Shown here one piece after another: positions 52,992 through 61,754 of a stretch of DNA of 64,000 nucleotides. The stretch is from Streptacidiphilus carbonis. GTDB taxonomy: Bacteria; Actinomycetota; Actinomycetes; Streptomycetales; Streptomycetaceae. The stretch covers positions 4,304 through 68,303 of the forward strand of contig NZ_BBPM01000029.1 in the NCBI RefSeq assembly GCF_000787775.1, read 5' to 3'. The translations under genes were made by a program, and so were the position numbers. The notes beneath the pieces were generated by a model. It did not search any database. It worked only from the letters and a program-made list of their open reading frames with translations, and was not told the DNA's origin. Each line of letters starts with the position of its first letter. Position 1 is the first letter of the stretch.

Positions 52992-53621
52992 TCAGATCTG
53001 CTTCCTGGGCACCGTTACCGGCAGCACCTGGCGGTTGAAGGTGGTGCTGACCACCCCGGCGAAGGAGGTGTACCAGGCGATCACACCGGTCACCAGGCCC
53101 AGCCATCCGCCGGCCTTGGTGATGTCGGTGTTCTTTGCGAAGTCGCCGATCGCCAGCACCACGAAGGTGATGGTCAGGAAGACGAACACGGCGAGCACCG
53201 CGTGGTTCACCCGTAGTGCGGCGACGGTCATGTAGAGCGTGAAGATGCCCCAGACCAGCAGGAACAGCCCGGTGGCGTTGTGCAGTTCGGATGAGGTGGC
53301 GGTGACCGGCACGACCTCCTTGACCAGGAAGTAGTACGCCAGCCAGAACGCCCCGAACGAGCTGAAGGCCGTTGCGCCGAAGGTGTTGCCCCTGCGGAAC
53401 TCCCACATGCCGGCGAGGAGCTGGGCGAGGCCGCCGTAGACCAGGGCGAGTGGCAGCACCACGGCCTCGACGGACTTGTCGAGGAGTCCGGCGTTGAAGA
53501 CGCTGAGTACGACGGTGGTCATGGCGAACCCGGCCAGGCCCAGTGGGGCGGGGTCGGCGATCGCGGATGCGGTTGCGGGAGGCGGAGTTGCCCGTCCTGA
53601 CTGCGGATCGACTTCGGACAT
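52992..53621 (-). CDS. Acetate uptake transporter, SatP/YaaH (GPR1/FUN34) family
   Basis: This 209-residue protein has six predicted helices and the family signature ADPAPLGLAGFAMTTVVLSV (about 23-42; the NPAPLGL motif with Asp for Asn). Later segments are YGGLAQLLAGMWEFRRGNTFGA and SSFGAFWLAYY. The family imports acetate or succinate with protons. The ATG at 53621 is preceded by GGAAGGGG; the longer frame crosses the divergent P450 gene. The 181-base divergent region holds the dyad CTCAA-cagc-TTGAG (53673-53686). A terminator follows at 52894-52926. Confidence 0.93.
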   Translation of the reverse strand: MSEVDPQSGRATPPPATASAIADPAPLGLAGFAMTTVVLSVFNAGLLDKSVEAVVLPLALVYGGLAQLLAGMWEFRRGNTFGATAFSSFGAFWLAYYFLVKEVVPVTATSSELHNATGLFLLVWGIFTLYMTVAALRVNHAVLAVFVFLTITFVVLAIGDFAKNTDITKAGGWLGLVTGVIAWYTSFAGVVSTTFNRQVLPVTVPRKQI

Positions 53622-53802
53622 GACGATGTGCCCCTTCCGACAAAGAAGCTGACACCATCCATTATGTGGCGGCTCAACAGCTTGAGCACCAGGTAGGAAC
53701 GGGATAAGAGTTGTCATGTATGCGAACAATGGGAACGCTCCCGCTTCACCCGGAGTTCTCCGTCCGGGAGCAGGGACGGGCAACACCGGGGAGGGTCCGG
53801 GG

Positions 53803-55041
53803 ATGGACGCCGCAGAGATCATCGGCCGACTGGCCCACAGGGACGGACGGAACGACCCCTATCCGCTGTACACGCTCGCGCACGGGCTGGGACCGGTGTC
53901 GCCGGTGGCCGAGGGATGGGTGCTGGCCTGCGGTTACGACTCCGTCAACCGGGTGCTGCGCAATCCGGCCTTCGGCGTCGACGACAACGACCTGCGCCGG
54001 TCCCGCTTCGGCGACGTGCCGATGCCGGACTCGCTGGAGCTGCTGGGCCGCTCCATGCTGCAGAGCAATCCACCGTTGCACACCCGGATGCGCGCGCCCG
54101 TCGCGTCCGTCTTCACGCCCCGGCGCGTCGCCGCGCTGGAGCCGGTCGTGGCCGGGATCGTGGAGCGGCTGCTGGACCGGATCGGCGGGCTGAGCGCCGG
54201 CTTGGACGCCGGTGACGGCCGGGGCGTCGACTTCATCGAGGAGTTCGCCTACCAACTGCCGGTCAGCGTGATCTGCGAGCTGCTGGGCGTGCCCGAGGAC
54301 GACCGCGGCCCGTTCCGGTCGCTGGTCCACGACCTCACCCAGGTGTTCGAGTTCATGAGCAGCGAGACCGACCTGACGGCGGCGGACGCCGCCGCCCGCG
54401 AGCTGCGCGGCTACTTCGCGACCCTGGCCGAGCTGCGCCGCGCCGCGCCAGGGGACGACCTGGTCACCGCCCTGGTCCAGTTGGTCGACGCCGAGGACGC
54501 CCGGCTGGACGCGGCCGAACTGCTCGGCAACCTGGTGCTGCTGCTGGTCGCGGGCTTCGAGACGACCACCAACCTGCTGGGAAACGGCCTGGCGCTGCTC
54601 TTCGAGCACCCCGCGGTCCGTGCCGCCCTGATCCGGCAGGCGCTTCCGGTCGGCGACTTCGTCGAGGAGGTGCTGCGCTTCGACTCCCCGGTCCAGCTCA
54701 CCTCCAGGGTCGCGCTCTTCCGCGGCCTGGACGTCGACGGCGTGCCGCTGCCCCAGCACGGCGAGGTCATCCTGATGCTGGGCGCCGCCAACCGCGATCC
54801 GGCCCGCTTCCACGACCCGGACCGCTTCGACCCCTGGCGGGCCGACAACCAGCCGCTGAGCTTCGGCGCCGGGATGCACTACTGCCTGGGCGCGATGCTG
54901 GCCCGCCTGGAGGCCAGGACCGCCTTCGCCGCGCTGCTGCGGCGCTACCCCGCGATCGACGCGGCCAAGGGTGCGGAGCCGGTACGGCAGGACCGGCTGC
55001 TGCTGCGCGGGTACGCGAGCCTGCCGGTAGTTCTCGGCTGA
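53803..55041 (+). CDS. Cytochrome P450
   Basis: This 412-residue soluble bacterial P450 monooxygenase has an I-helix oxygen-activation motif, LLLVAGFETTTNLLGN (AGxET, about 244-259), a K-helix ExxR in EEVLRFD, and a heme-binding loop, FGAGMHYCLGAMLARLEA (Cys axial ligand, about 358). No ferredoxin or reductase gene is adjacent, so electrons come from partners elsewhere. The substrate is unknown; without a biosynthetic cluster it may be a housekeeping or xenobiotic P450. I chose ATG 53803 because GGGAGGG lies upstream; ATG 53716 would add 29 Gly/Pro-rich residues. Confidence 0.93.
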   Translation: MDAAEIIGRLAHRDGRNDPYPLYTLAHGLGPVSPVAEGWVLACGYDSVNRVLRNPAFGVDDNDLRRSRFGDVPMPDSLELLGRSMLQSNPPLHTRMRAPVASVFTPRRVAALEPVVAGIVERLLDRIGGLSAGLDAGDGRGVDFIEEFAYQLPVSVICELLGVPEDDRGPFRSLVHDLTQVFEFMSSETDLTAADAAARELRGYFATLAELRRAAPGDDLVTALVQLVDAEDARLDAAELLGNLVLLLVAGFETTTNLLGNGLALLFEHPAVRAALIRQALPVGDFVEEVLRFDSPVQLTSRVALFRGLDVDGVPLPQHGEVILMLGAANRDPARFHDPDRFDPWRADNQPLSFGAGMHYCLGAMLARLEARTAFAALLRRYPAIDAAKGAEPVRQDRLLLRGYASLPVVLG

Positions 55042-55073
55042 GGTCCGACCCTGGCTGCGGCTTGTGCCTGGCC

Positions 55074-55164
55074 GGTCGCGCAGTTCCCCGCGCCCCTATG
55101 TGGGTGCAACTGAATCGCTGTGGGCAAGTTGCATCTACCTAGGGGCGCGGGGAACTGCGCGACC
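55074..55164. repeat. Composite inverted repeat, copy E
   Basis: Perfect 25-bp arms at 55074-55098 and 55140-55164 contain the core GCAGTTCCCCGCGCCCC. The inner stem TGCAACT (55105-55111) / AGTTGCA (55127-55133) is intact. As in copies A and C, it lies between convergent genes (P450 and MBL hydrolase). The flank TGTGCCTGGCCGG also resembles copy C. Confidence 0.85.
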
Positions 55165-55198
55165 AGCCGTCTACGGTCCGCAGCCGAAGACCCCTGCC

Positions 55199-56008
55199 TT
55201 ACCCCAGCGCCGCGTACCCACGGGCGACGGCGTCAGCCAACCCGCTTGCCGGGTACGGCCACCCACCCTCCGCCAACGCGGCCTCAAGGGGTACCCCACC
55301 GCGGTGCAACGCGGAGATGCGCTCGGCCAGCAGGCCGAGCGCATCGCGCTGGGCCCGGACGAACGCCGCACCCACCGGCGCCCCGTGGCCGGGGACGACG
55401 ACCGTGTCCGGGGTGGTCCGGGTCAGCAGGGTGTCCAGGGTGCCGGCCCAGTCGAGCGGGTGGCTGTCCGGGCCGAGCGCGGGCGGCCCCGACTCCTCGA
55501 CCAGGTCCCCGGCCAGCAGTACATCCGCGTCGGGGACCAGCACGACCAGGTCGCCGTCGGTGTGGCCGCGGCCGGGGTGGAACAGCTCGACGGTGCGGTC
55601 GCCCAGGTCCAGGCTGCTGCTGCGGTCCACCAGCCGCTCCGGGACCACCCGGGGCGGCAGTTCGTACCCTGCCCGGGTCCAGTCCGGGTCGGTCTCCCCG
55701 GCGCGGAGCGCGGCGGCCATCGCGCGGTGGCCCCACAGCTCGGCGGGCGGCAGCTGCCGCGGCGCGACGAACTCGGCGTTGCCGCCGACGTGGTCGAAGT
55801 GGACATGGGTGTTGACGACCCAGCGCACCGGCGCGGGGGAGAGCTGCCGCAGGTGCTCGCGCAGCTCCGCGGCCTCGGCCAGGTCGGTGCGGGTGTCCAC
55901 CACCGCCAGCCCGTCGGCGCCGGCGATGACGGCTACCGTGACGTCGTAGGGGTCGTAGCGGCGCTGGAAGACGCGGTCGGCGACCTCGCGCCAGGTGGAG
56001 TCCGGCAT
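55199..56008 (-). CDS. MBL-fold metallo-hydrolase
   Basis: This 269-residue metallo-beta-lactamase fold protein binds two metals through THVHFDHVGG (HxHxDH, about 82-91), PGRGHTDGDLVV (His, about 150), LLAGDLVEESG (Asp, about 171) and VVPGHGAP (His, about 215). The group includes lactonases and glyoxalase II-like or beta-lactamase-like hydrolases; the substrate is not evident. The start ATG at 56008 has no strong ribosome-binding site. It is divergent from the TPR gene and convergent with the P450 gene across repeat copy E. Confidence 0.88.
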   Translation of the reverse strand: MPDSTWREVADRVFQRRYDPYDVTVAVIAGADGLAVVDTRTDLAEAAELREHLRQLSPAPVRWVVNTHVHFDHVGGNAEFVAPRQLPPAELWGHRAMAAALRAGETDPDWTRAGYELPPRVVPERLVDRSSSLDLGDRTVELFHPGRGHTDGDLVVLVPDADVLLAGDLVEESGPPALGPDSHPLDWAGTLDTLLTRTTPDTVVVPGHGAPVGAAFVRAQRDALGLLAERISALHRGGVPLEAALAEGGWPYPASGLADAVARGYAALG

Positions 56009-56136
56009 GCGGTGATCATGCCAGCCCCCGGCGGCCCCGCGCACGCGGTTTGCGCGACGCGCGTCCGGGCTGGTGGGCGGGCGGCCCCCGGGGACGGCGA
56101 TACTGGACCACGTCGGATCCGAGGAAGGAAGCCACC

Positions 56137-57258
56137 ATGCCCGAAGAGGTTCTCGTGCAGCGCGCGGACCAGGAAGCGGCCCAGGGCCGCCACGCCGCCG
56201 CACTGGAGTTGTACGCGAGGGCATGGGAGAGCCGGCACGACGAGACCGCCGACAAGCTGCTCGACCTGGTCGAGGAGTGGGGCGACGTCGAGGCCTCCCT
56301 GGAGGTGCTGCGGGGCACCGCCGAGAACGGTGTCTCCGGGGCCTACGAGGCGCTCGCCGCGCTGCTCATCGAGATCGAGGAGCCGGAGGAGGCGCTGGAG
56401 GCGCTCACCCTGGCCCACGACGCCGGCCGCGAGGTCACCCTGTGGACGGCCGCGGTGTACGCGGACGAGTTGGGGGAGCGCGAGCGCGCCGAGGAGTGGT
56501 ACCGCAAGGCCATCGCGGCGGAGGAGCCCGGGGCGCTCAACGACTTCGGCGTCTTCCTCAGCGACGACCAGGACCGGCTGGTCGAGGCCGAGGAGGTGCT
56601 GACGCTGGCGGTCGAGCACGGCGACCCGATGGCGCTGGGGAACCTGGGCCGGATGCACCTGGAGGCCGACCGCGCCGAGCAGGCGCTGGAGTGGCTGGGC
56701 CGCGGCCTGGACGCCGGGGTGCGCTCGGTGCTGGTGCCGATGGCCGAGGCCGAGCAGCAGCTCGGCCGCTTCGACCAGGCCCGCGCGCACCTCGCCGCGG
56801 CGCTGGACGAGGAGATCGAGGGCGCCCAGCTGGCCTGGGCCAACTTCTGCGCCGAGCACGGCACCGCGGACGAGAAGTCCTCCGCCGAGGGCGAGTTCCT
56901 GACGGCGCTTCAGCAGGACGAGTACGGTGCGCACTTCGACTACGCCATCTTCCTGGCCGAGCAGGGCCGGATGGACGAGGCGGTCAAGGAGTACGAGGCG
57001 GCGGCCGCTGAGGGCGAGTCCAACGCCTGGCTCAACCTGGCCCTGATCTACGAGGACCGCAAGGACCGCCGCACGGCGGAGGACTGCTACCGCAGCGGCA
57101 TCGAGGCCGGCGACCTGCAGGCGCTGCTCGCCTACGCGGAGTTCCTGCGCCAGTGGGGCCGGCAGAAGGACATCCCGGACCTCTACGCGACCGCCGACGC
57201 CCTGGGCGCCGCCCCCGCCGAGGCAGCCCAACTGCGCACCCTGGCCGGCAACGGCTGA
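56137..57258 (+). CDS. TPR/Sel1-like repeat protein
   Basis: This 373-residue, very acidic soluble protein is built from about nine helix-turn-helix repeats of 34-36 residues, for example ALELYARAWESRHDETADKL, AEEWYRKAIAAEEPGALNDFG, AEQALEWLGRGLDAGV and AVKEYEAAAAEGESNAWLNLA. It has no signal peptide or membrane segment. Such repeat proteins act as protein-protein scaffolds; the partner is not indicated. GGAAGGAAG lies about 6 bases before the ATG. A strong hairpin separates it from the convergent small membrane protein gene. Confidence 0.88.
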   Translation: MPEEVLVQRADQEAAQGRHAAALELYARAWESRHDETADKLLDLVEEWGDVEASLEVLRGTAENGVSGAYEALAALLIEIEEPEEALEALTLAHDAGREVTLWTAAVYADELGERERAEEWYRKAIAAEEPGALNDFGVFLSDDQDRLVEAEEVLTLAVEHGDPMALGNLGRMHLEADRAEQALEWLGRGLDAGVRSVLVPMAEAEQQLGRFDQARAHLAAALDEEIEGAQLAWANFCAEHGTADEKSSAEGEFLTALQQDEYGAHFDYAIFLAEQGRMDEAVKEYEAAAAEGESNAWLNLALIYEDRKDRRTAEDCYRSGIEAGDLQALLAYAEFLRQWGRQKDIPDLYATADALGAAPAEAAQLRTLAGNG

Positions 57259-57275
57259 CCGTTCGGCACGACGGC

Positions 57276-57310
57276 AGCGGACCGGTGCGGGGAACCCGCA
57301 CCGGTCCGCT
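57276..57310. terminator. Bidirectional terminator after the TPR gene
   Basis: AGCGGACCGGTGCGGG (57276-57291) pairs perfectly with 57295-57310 around a GAA loop: a 16-bp stem with a very tight 3-base loop between convergent stops at 57258 and 57331. Confidence 0.92.
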
Positions 57311-57330
57311 TGCTGTAGCACCTGGCCGAA

Positions 57331-57702
57331 TCAGCCCTGCGACGCCACCGGCGCAGCCTGGGCGGCCTGCGCGGCGGCCTGGGCCTGCTGAGCCTGCGCC
57401 TGCTGCGCCCGCATCGCGGCCTCCGTCGCCTGGCGGCGGGCCGCGATCGACTTGATTCCGTTGGCGATCAGCAGCACCGGCAGGATGAACGCCTTGAACA
57501 TGATGAAGTACGTGCCGCCCTCGAAGATGAAGGCGAGGTAGATCGCGTAGCCGAGGAACGCGACGCCGACCAGGGCGTTGAAGACCCGCATGCCGGTGCT
57601 GCCGGACCTGACCGCAGCCAGGGCGATCATCGCGACGCCGCTGACGGCGAGCAGCACGACGTACCAGGAGAACAGCGGCTGCGCGCTGAAGTCGAGATTC
57701 AC
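57331..57702 (-). CDS. Small membrane protein with Ala/Gln-rich tail
   Basis: This 123-residue protein has three hydrophobic segments (about 9-29, 40-60 and 63-83) and a C-terminal cytoplasmic tail of about 35 residues made almost only of Gln, Ala and Arg (MRAQQAQAQQAQAAAQAAQA), probably a helical or coiled segment. No known domain is recognised. The ATG at 57702 opens the frame; a short dyad TAGCTG-atcc-CAGCTA at 57749-57764 lies upstream. Function is unknown; the tail may bind a partner protein. Confidence 0.75.
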   Translation of the reverse strand: MNLDFSAQPLFSWYVVLLAVSGVAMIALAAVRSGSTGMRVFNALVGVAFLGYAIYLAFIFEGGTYFIMFKAFILPVLLIANGIKSIAARRQATEAAMRAQQAQAQQAQAAAQAAQAAPVASQG

Positions 57703-57848
57703 AGGGATCCCCCGAGAGGTAAAGACGAGATAAGGAACGCGCAGACGCTAGCTGATCCCAGCTACCGACGTCGCCTCAGATCCGCCGCCGAAACCACACC
57801 GTGACGCAAATCCCGCTGACGGCGGGCAGGAGCTAGGTTGGGGGGACG

Positions 57849-59027
57849 ATGAATCGACTGATCGCCGCACACGGCTCGTACGACCTCGCCCGTTTTCCGG
57901 CGGACCCGCGTGACACGCTTCGGGCCTGGGACGCCTCCGACGAGTACCTGCTGCGGCAGCTCGACGGGAGTGCGGCCCTGGACGGGACGCCCGCGGAGCC
58001 GGTCGACCTCTCCGGGGAGGTGGTGGTGGTCGGCGACCGGTGGGGGGCGCTCGCCGTCGCCCTGGCCGGGCACCGGCCGGTGCAGGTCAGCGACTCCTAC
58101 CTGGCGCAGCAGGCGACCAGGGCGAGCCTGGCCCGCAACGGCATCGACCCGGGCGCCGTCCGGCTGCTGTCCACCCAGGACGAGCCGCCGGCCAGGATCG
58201 ACGTGCTGCTGGTCCGCGTCCCCAAGAGCCTCGCGCTGCTGGAGGACCAGTTGCACCGGCTCGCGCCGGCCGTCCACGCGGGCACCGTCGTCATCGGCAC
58301 CGGGATGACCACCGAGATCCACACCTCGACGCTCAAGCTCTTCGAGCGGATCATCGGCCCGACCCGAACCTCCCTCGCCGTCCGCAAGGCCCGACTGATC
58401 CACTGCACCCCGGACCCGGCGCTGAAGCCCGGCCCCAGCCCCTGGCCGCACAGCTACGAGCTGCCCGGGGACGTCGCCGGCGGACTGTCCGTCACCAACC
58501 ACGCGGGCGTGTTCTCGGCGGAACGCCTCGACATCGGCACCCGGCTGCTGCTGCAGCACCTCCCGCAGCTCTCAGGACCGACCCGGGCCGTGGACCTCGG
58601 TTGCGGCAACGGCGTCGTCGGCACGGCGGTCGCCGCGCTCGCCGGGCCCGGGACGGAGGCGGAGGTCGTCTTCGCGGACGAGTCCCACCAGGCGATCGCC
58701 TCCGCGCAGGCCACCTTCGCGGCGAACGGCCCGCACCCGGACGCGCAGGCCGAGTTCCTCATCGGCGACGGCCTGTCCGGCCTGCCGCCGGGCTCGGTCG
58801 ACCTGGTGCTCAACAACCCGCCGTTCCACTCGCACCAGGCCACCACCGACGCCATCGCCCGCCGGATGTTCGCCGGCGCCCGCGCGACGCTCCGCCCCGG
58901 CGGCGAACTCAGGGTCGTGGGCAACCGGCACCTCGGCTACCACGTCATGCTGCGCCGACTCTTCGGCAACTGCACGACTGTGGCGAGCAATCCCAAGTTC
59001 GTCGTCCTGAGCGCGATCAAGAAGTAG
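57849..59027 (+). CDS. RlmG/RsmC-like class I methyltransferase
   Basis: This 392-residue protein has a duplicated methyltransferase architecture, as in rRNA guanine-N2 methyltransferases RlmG/RsmC. The N-terminal half is a degenerate Rossmann domain (VVVVGDRWGALAVALAGH, about 57-74). The C-terminal half is the active SAM domain, with VDLGCGNGVVGTAVAAL (motif I, about 245), VFADESHQAIASA and the catalytic NPPF in LVLNNPPFHSHQAT (about 320). rRNA methylation (m2G) is the likely role; the exact nucleotide cannot be read from sequence. It is convergent with the DNA glycosylase gene, with only a 7-base gap. Confidence 0.88.
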   Translation: MNRLIAAHGSYDLARFPADPRDTLRAWDASDEYLLRQLDGSAALDGTPAEPVDLSGEVVVVGDRWGALAVALAGHRPVQVSDSYLAQQATRASLARNGIDPGAVRLLSTQDEPPARIDVLLVRVPKSLALLEDQLHRLAPAVHAGTVVIGTGMTTEIHTSTLKLFERIIGPTRTSLAVRKARLIHCTPDPALKPGPSPWPHSYELPGDVAGGLSVTNHAGVFSAERLDIGTRLLLQHLPQLSGPTRAVDLGCGNGVVGTAVAALAGPGTEAEVVFADESHQAIASAQATFAANGPHPDAQAEFLIGDGLSGLPPGSVDLVLNNPPFHSHQATTDAIARRMFAGARATLRPGGELRVVGNRHLGYHVMLRRLFGNCTTVASNPKFVVLSAIKK

Positions 59028-59034
59028 TGCCGGG

Positions 59035-59901
59035 TCACTTCAGCAGCCGCGACATCCGGCGGTCGGCGAGGATCCTGCCGCCGGTCTGGCAGGTCGGGCA
59101 GTACTGCGTCGACCAGTCGCTGAAGGACACCTCGCGGACGGTGTCCCCGCAGACCGGGCAGGTCTCCCCGGTGCGCCCGTGCACCTGCAGGCCGCTCCTC
59201 TTCTCGGCCTTGAGGTCCTTGAGCGGGAGTCCCCGGGCCCTTTCGACGGCTTCGACGAGCGTGCTGACGACGGTGGCGTGCAGCAGCCCCGCCTCTTCCT
59301 CGGAGAGGTTCGCGGCGGGCTTGAACGGGGACATCCGGGCGGCGTGCAGGATCTCGTCCGAGTAGGCGTTGCCGATGCCCGCGATCACGGCCTGGTCCCG
59401 CAGCACGCCCTTGATCTGGCGGCGCTCGTCCTTCAACAGCGCGGCGAAGGCCCCCGGGGTGAAGTCCGGTGCCAGCGGGTCCGGACCCAGCCGCTGGATC
59501 CCCGGTACCTGCTGCGGGTCGCCGACCAGGTACACCGCGAGCCGCTTCCGGGTGCCGGCCTCGGTCACGTCGAAGCCGGCACCGTCCGGCCCGGCCAGGC
59601 GGACCCGCAGGGCCAGCGGTCCCTTGCCGGGCTTGGGCGGCAGCTCCGGCAGCCCCTCCTTCCAGCGCAGCCAGCCGGCCCGGGCCAGATGGATCACCAG
59701 ATGCAGCCCGTCGGCGTCCAGGTCGAGGAACTTCCCGTGCCGGGTCGCCCCCGCGAACACCCGGCCCGCCAGCGCGTCCGGCGGCGGGTCGTAGGTCTTC
59801 AGCGCCGACACGGCGAGTGGATGCACCCGCTCCACGGTGCGGCCGGCCAGGTGCTCGGCCAGGAATCGGGCTAGGGACTCGACCTCCGGCAGTTCGGGCA
59901 T
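59035..59901 (-). CDS. Fpg/Nei family DNA glycosylase/AP lyase
   Basis: This base-excision repair enzyme has 288 residues. It starts MPELPEVE, where the Pro at position 2 is the catalytic nucleophile and Glu3 assists, so the start must be the ATG at 59901. The Lys of ATRHGKFLDLD (about 57) and an H2TH region with GVLRDQAVIAGIGNAYSDEIL (about 180-200) follow. The zinc finger is CPVCG with CPTC near the C-terminus. It could act on oxidised purines (Fpg) or pyrimidines (Nei). The shortened void-filling loop and the GGDL-like changes do not decide between them. Confidence 0.93.
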   Translation of the reverse strand: MPELPEVESLARFLAEHLAGRTVERVHPLAVSALKTYDPPPDALAGRVFAGATRHGKFLDLDADGLHLVIHLARAGWLRWKEGLPELPPKPGKGPLALRVRLAGPDGAGFDVTEAGTRKRLAVYLVGDPQQVPGIQRLGPDPLAPDFTPGAFAALLKDERRQIKGVLRDQAVIAGIGNAYSDEILHAARMSPFKPAANLSEEEAGLLHATVVSTLVEAVERARGLPLKDLKAEKRSGLQVHGRTGETCPVCGDTVREVSFSDWSTQYCPTCQTGGRILADRRMSRLLK

Positions 59902-60083
59902 ACGACAAGTCTGCCCCAGCCGGCACATCCGGTGCTTCGCGCGGACGGCAACGGCGGACGGCAGCGGACGGCAGCGGAGAGAGGCGCAAAACGGCTGACG
60001 GCGGTGCTGCTGTCGGTACTATTGTTACTGGCCGGTAGCAGCCGGTGCGACTGCCAGAGCCAGAGCGAGAGAAGGAACAGCCC

Positions 60084-60755
60084 ATGCCCACGCTGGACCG
60101 CCAGGACGACGTCTTCGTGCTCGACATAGGCGACACCGAGAACCGCTTCCACCCGGACTGGCTCGCGGCGGTCAACTCGCTGCTGGACCAGGTGGAGCAG
60201 GCCGAGGGGCCGAAGGCCCTGGTGACGGCCGCGAGCGGGAAGTTCTTCTCCAACGGGCTGGACCTGGACTGGCTGTTCGCCCACGGCGACCAGGCGGGGG
60301 AGTACGTCGCCGGGGTGCAGGAGCTGTTCGCGCGGGTGCTGTCGCTGCCGATGGTCACCGTGGCGGCGCTGCAGGGGCACACCTTCGCGGCGGGCGCCAT
60401 GCTCTCGCTGGCGCACGACTTCCGGGTGATGCGGGCCGACCGCGGTTTCTGGAGCCTGCCCGAGGCCGAGATCAACATCCCGTTCAGCGTGGGGATGTCG
60501 GCGCTCATCCAGTCCCGGCTGAGCCCGCGGACCGCGCACGAGGCCATGGTCACCGCCCGCCGCTACGGCGGCCATGACGCGCTGGCCGCCGGTCTGGTCG
60601 ACCGCACGGCGGACGAGGGCGCCGTGCGTGCCGCCGCGATCGAGCTGGCCGCCCCGCACGCGGCCAAGGCCGGCCCGACGGTGGGGACGATCAAGGCCCG
60701 GATGTACGCCGGCGTCCTGGACGCGCTGGGGGAGAAGGACCTCACGCTCGGCTGA
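60084..60755 (+). CDS. Enoyl-CoA hydratase/isomerase family protein (delta3-delta2 isomerase-like)
   Basis: This 223-residue crotonase-fold protein is shorter than standard enoyl-CoA hydratases (about 260). The oxyanion-hole segments are ASGKFFSNGLDLDWL (about 53-67) and LQGHTFAAGAMLSLAHDFRVM (about 98-118). The expected catalytic Glu may be in PEAEINIPF. The sequence resembles plant-type peroxisomal delta3-delta2-enoyl-CoA isomerases more than hydratases. It would help to degrade unsaturated fatty acids. AGAAGGAAC precedes the ATG. Short 10-bp direct repeats (CGGACGGCAG) occur at 59942-59974, and a near-palindrome TACTGGCCGGTA lies at 60026-60037. Confidence 0.85.
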   Translation: MPTLDRQDDVFVLDIGDTENRFHPDWLAAVNSLLDQVEQAEGPKALVTAASGKFFSNGLDLDWLFAHGDQAGEYVAGVQELFARVLSLPMVTVAALQGHTFAAGAMLSLAHDFRVMRADRGFWSLPEAEINIPFSVGMSALIQSRLSPRTAHEAMVTARRYGGHDALAAGLVDRTADEGAVRAAAIELAAPHAAKAGPTVGTIKARMYAGVLDALGEKDLTLG

Positions 60756-60785
60756 GCGGGCGGGCGGTGGGCAACTGCACTGGTT

Positions 60786-60829
60786 GCCGGTGTCCGGCGC
60801 CCGCCTCAGCGGGGGCGCCGGACACCGGC
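60786..60829. terminator. Bidirectional terminator between the enoyl-CoA isomerase and AKR genes
   Basis: GCCGGTGTCCGGCGCCC (60786-60802) pairs perfectly with 60813-60829 around a 10-base loop: a 17-bp stem between convergent stops at 60755 and 60844. Confidence 0.92.
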
Positions 60830-60843
60830 CGGTTCACCGATGC

Positions 60844-61704
60844 TCAGGCTGCGTCGAGGCGGGCCAGCTCCTCGCTGGAGAGCTGCAGGTCCGCCGCCGC
60901 CACCGAGTCGCGGATGGTCTCGGGGCGCGAGGACCCCGGGATCGGGATCACCACCGGCGCCTTGGCGAGCATCCAGGCCAGGCAGACCTGCTGCGGGCTC
61001 ACCCCGTGCGCCTGGCCGACCTGCTGGAAGACGTCGAAGCGCGAGCCCAGCTGCCCCGCGTTGGAGATGCCGCCGAGCGGGCTCCAGGGCAGGAAGGCGA
61101 TGCCCAGCTCCGCGCACAGCTCCAGTTCCGGCTCGCTGGAGCGGAAGGCCGGCGAGAACTGGTTCTGCACGCTGACCAGGCGTCCGCCGAGGATCTCATT
61201 GGCCTGCCGGATCTGCTCCGGATTCGCATTGGAGATCCCGGCGTACCGGATCTTCCCGGCGTCCAGCAGATCGCGGATCGCGCCCACCGAGTCCGCGTAG
61301 GGGACCTTCGGGTCCGGGCGGTGGAACTGGTAGAGGCCGATCGCCTCGACGCCGAGGCGCTTGAGCGAGGCGTCACAGGCCTGCTTCAGGTACTCCGGGT
61401 CGCCGTTCTGGGTCCACGAGCCGTCGCCGGGGCGCAGGTGGCCGCCCTTGGTCGCGATCAGCACGGCAGAGGTGTCGCCGCCGTAACCGGCCACCGCGCG
61501 GGCGATCAGGACCTCGTTGTGGCCGACGTCGGTGGCGGTGAGGTGGTACGCGTCGGCGGTGTCGATCAGCGTGACGCCGGCGTCCAGGGCGGCGTGGATC
61601 GTCGCCACCGAACGCTCCTCGTCGGGCCTTCCCTCGATCGACATCGGCATCCCGCCGAGGCCGATCGCGCCGACCTGGACGTCACCGATGCTGCGAGCCT
61701 GCAT
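60844..61704 (-). CDS. Aldo/keto reductase
   Basis: This 286-residue NADPH-dependent aldo/keto reductase has a TIM barrel. Catalytic residues sit in LIDTADAYHLT (Asp, Tyr), LIATKGGH (Lys) and LYQFHRPDP (His). The NADP-binding end has IPIPGSSRPETIRDSVAAADLQL. The ATG at 61704 follows GGAGGATCC. It is divergent from a LysR regulator gene, a common arrangement in which the regulator controls the enzyme gene. The intergenic region holds GATCTGAGC direct repeats and a CCTCTG/CAGAGG inverted repeat. The substrate is unknown. Confidence 0.93.
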   Translation of the reverse strand: MQARSIGDVQVGAIGLGGMPMSIEGRPDEERSVATIHAALDAGVTLIDTADAYHLTATDVGHNEVLIARAVAGYGGDTSAVLIATKGGHLRPGDGSWTQNGDPEYLKQACDASLKRLGVEAIGLYQFHRPDPKVPYADSVGAIRDLLDAGKIRYAGISNANPEQIRQANEILGGRLVSVQNQFSPAFRSSEPELELCAELGIAFLPWSPLGGISNAGQLGSRFDVFQQVGQAHGVSPQQVCLAWMLAKAPVVIPIPGSSRPETIRDSVAAADLQLSSEELARLDAA

Positions 61705-61719
61705 GGAGGATCCTCCTGG

Positions 61720-61754
61720 GATCTGAGCTGAGCCGATCTGAGCCGATCTGAGCT
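61720..61754. repeat. GATCTGAGC direct repeats upstream of the aldo/keto reductase gene
   Basis: GATCTGAGCT (61720-61729), GATCTGAGCC (61735-61744) and GATCTGAGCT (61745-61754) are three near-identical 10-base units, the first offset by an extra GAGCC. Farther upstream, CCTCTG (61792-61797) and CAGAGG (61814-61819) form a dyad with a 16-base spacer. These may be LysR sites or a random microduplication. Confidence 0.45.

Noticed and set aside
53803-55041. P450 taken as a sign of a secondary-metabolite cluster
   Set aside because: No polyketide, peptide or terpene synthase genes and no tailoring partners are near it.
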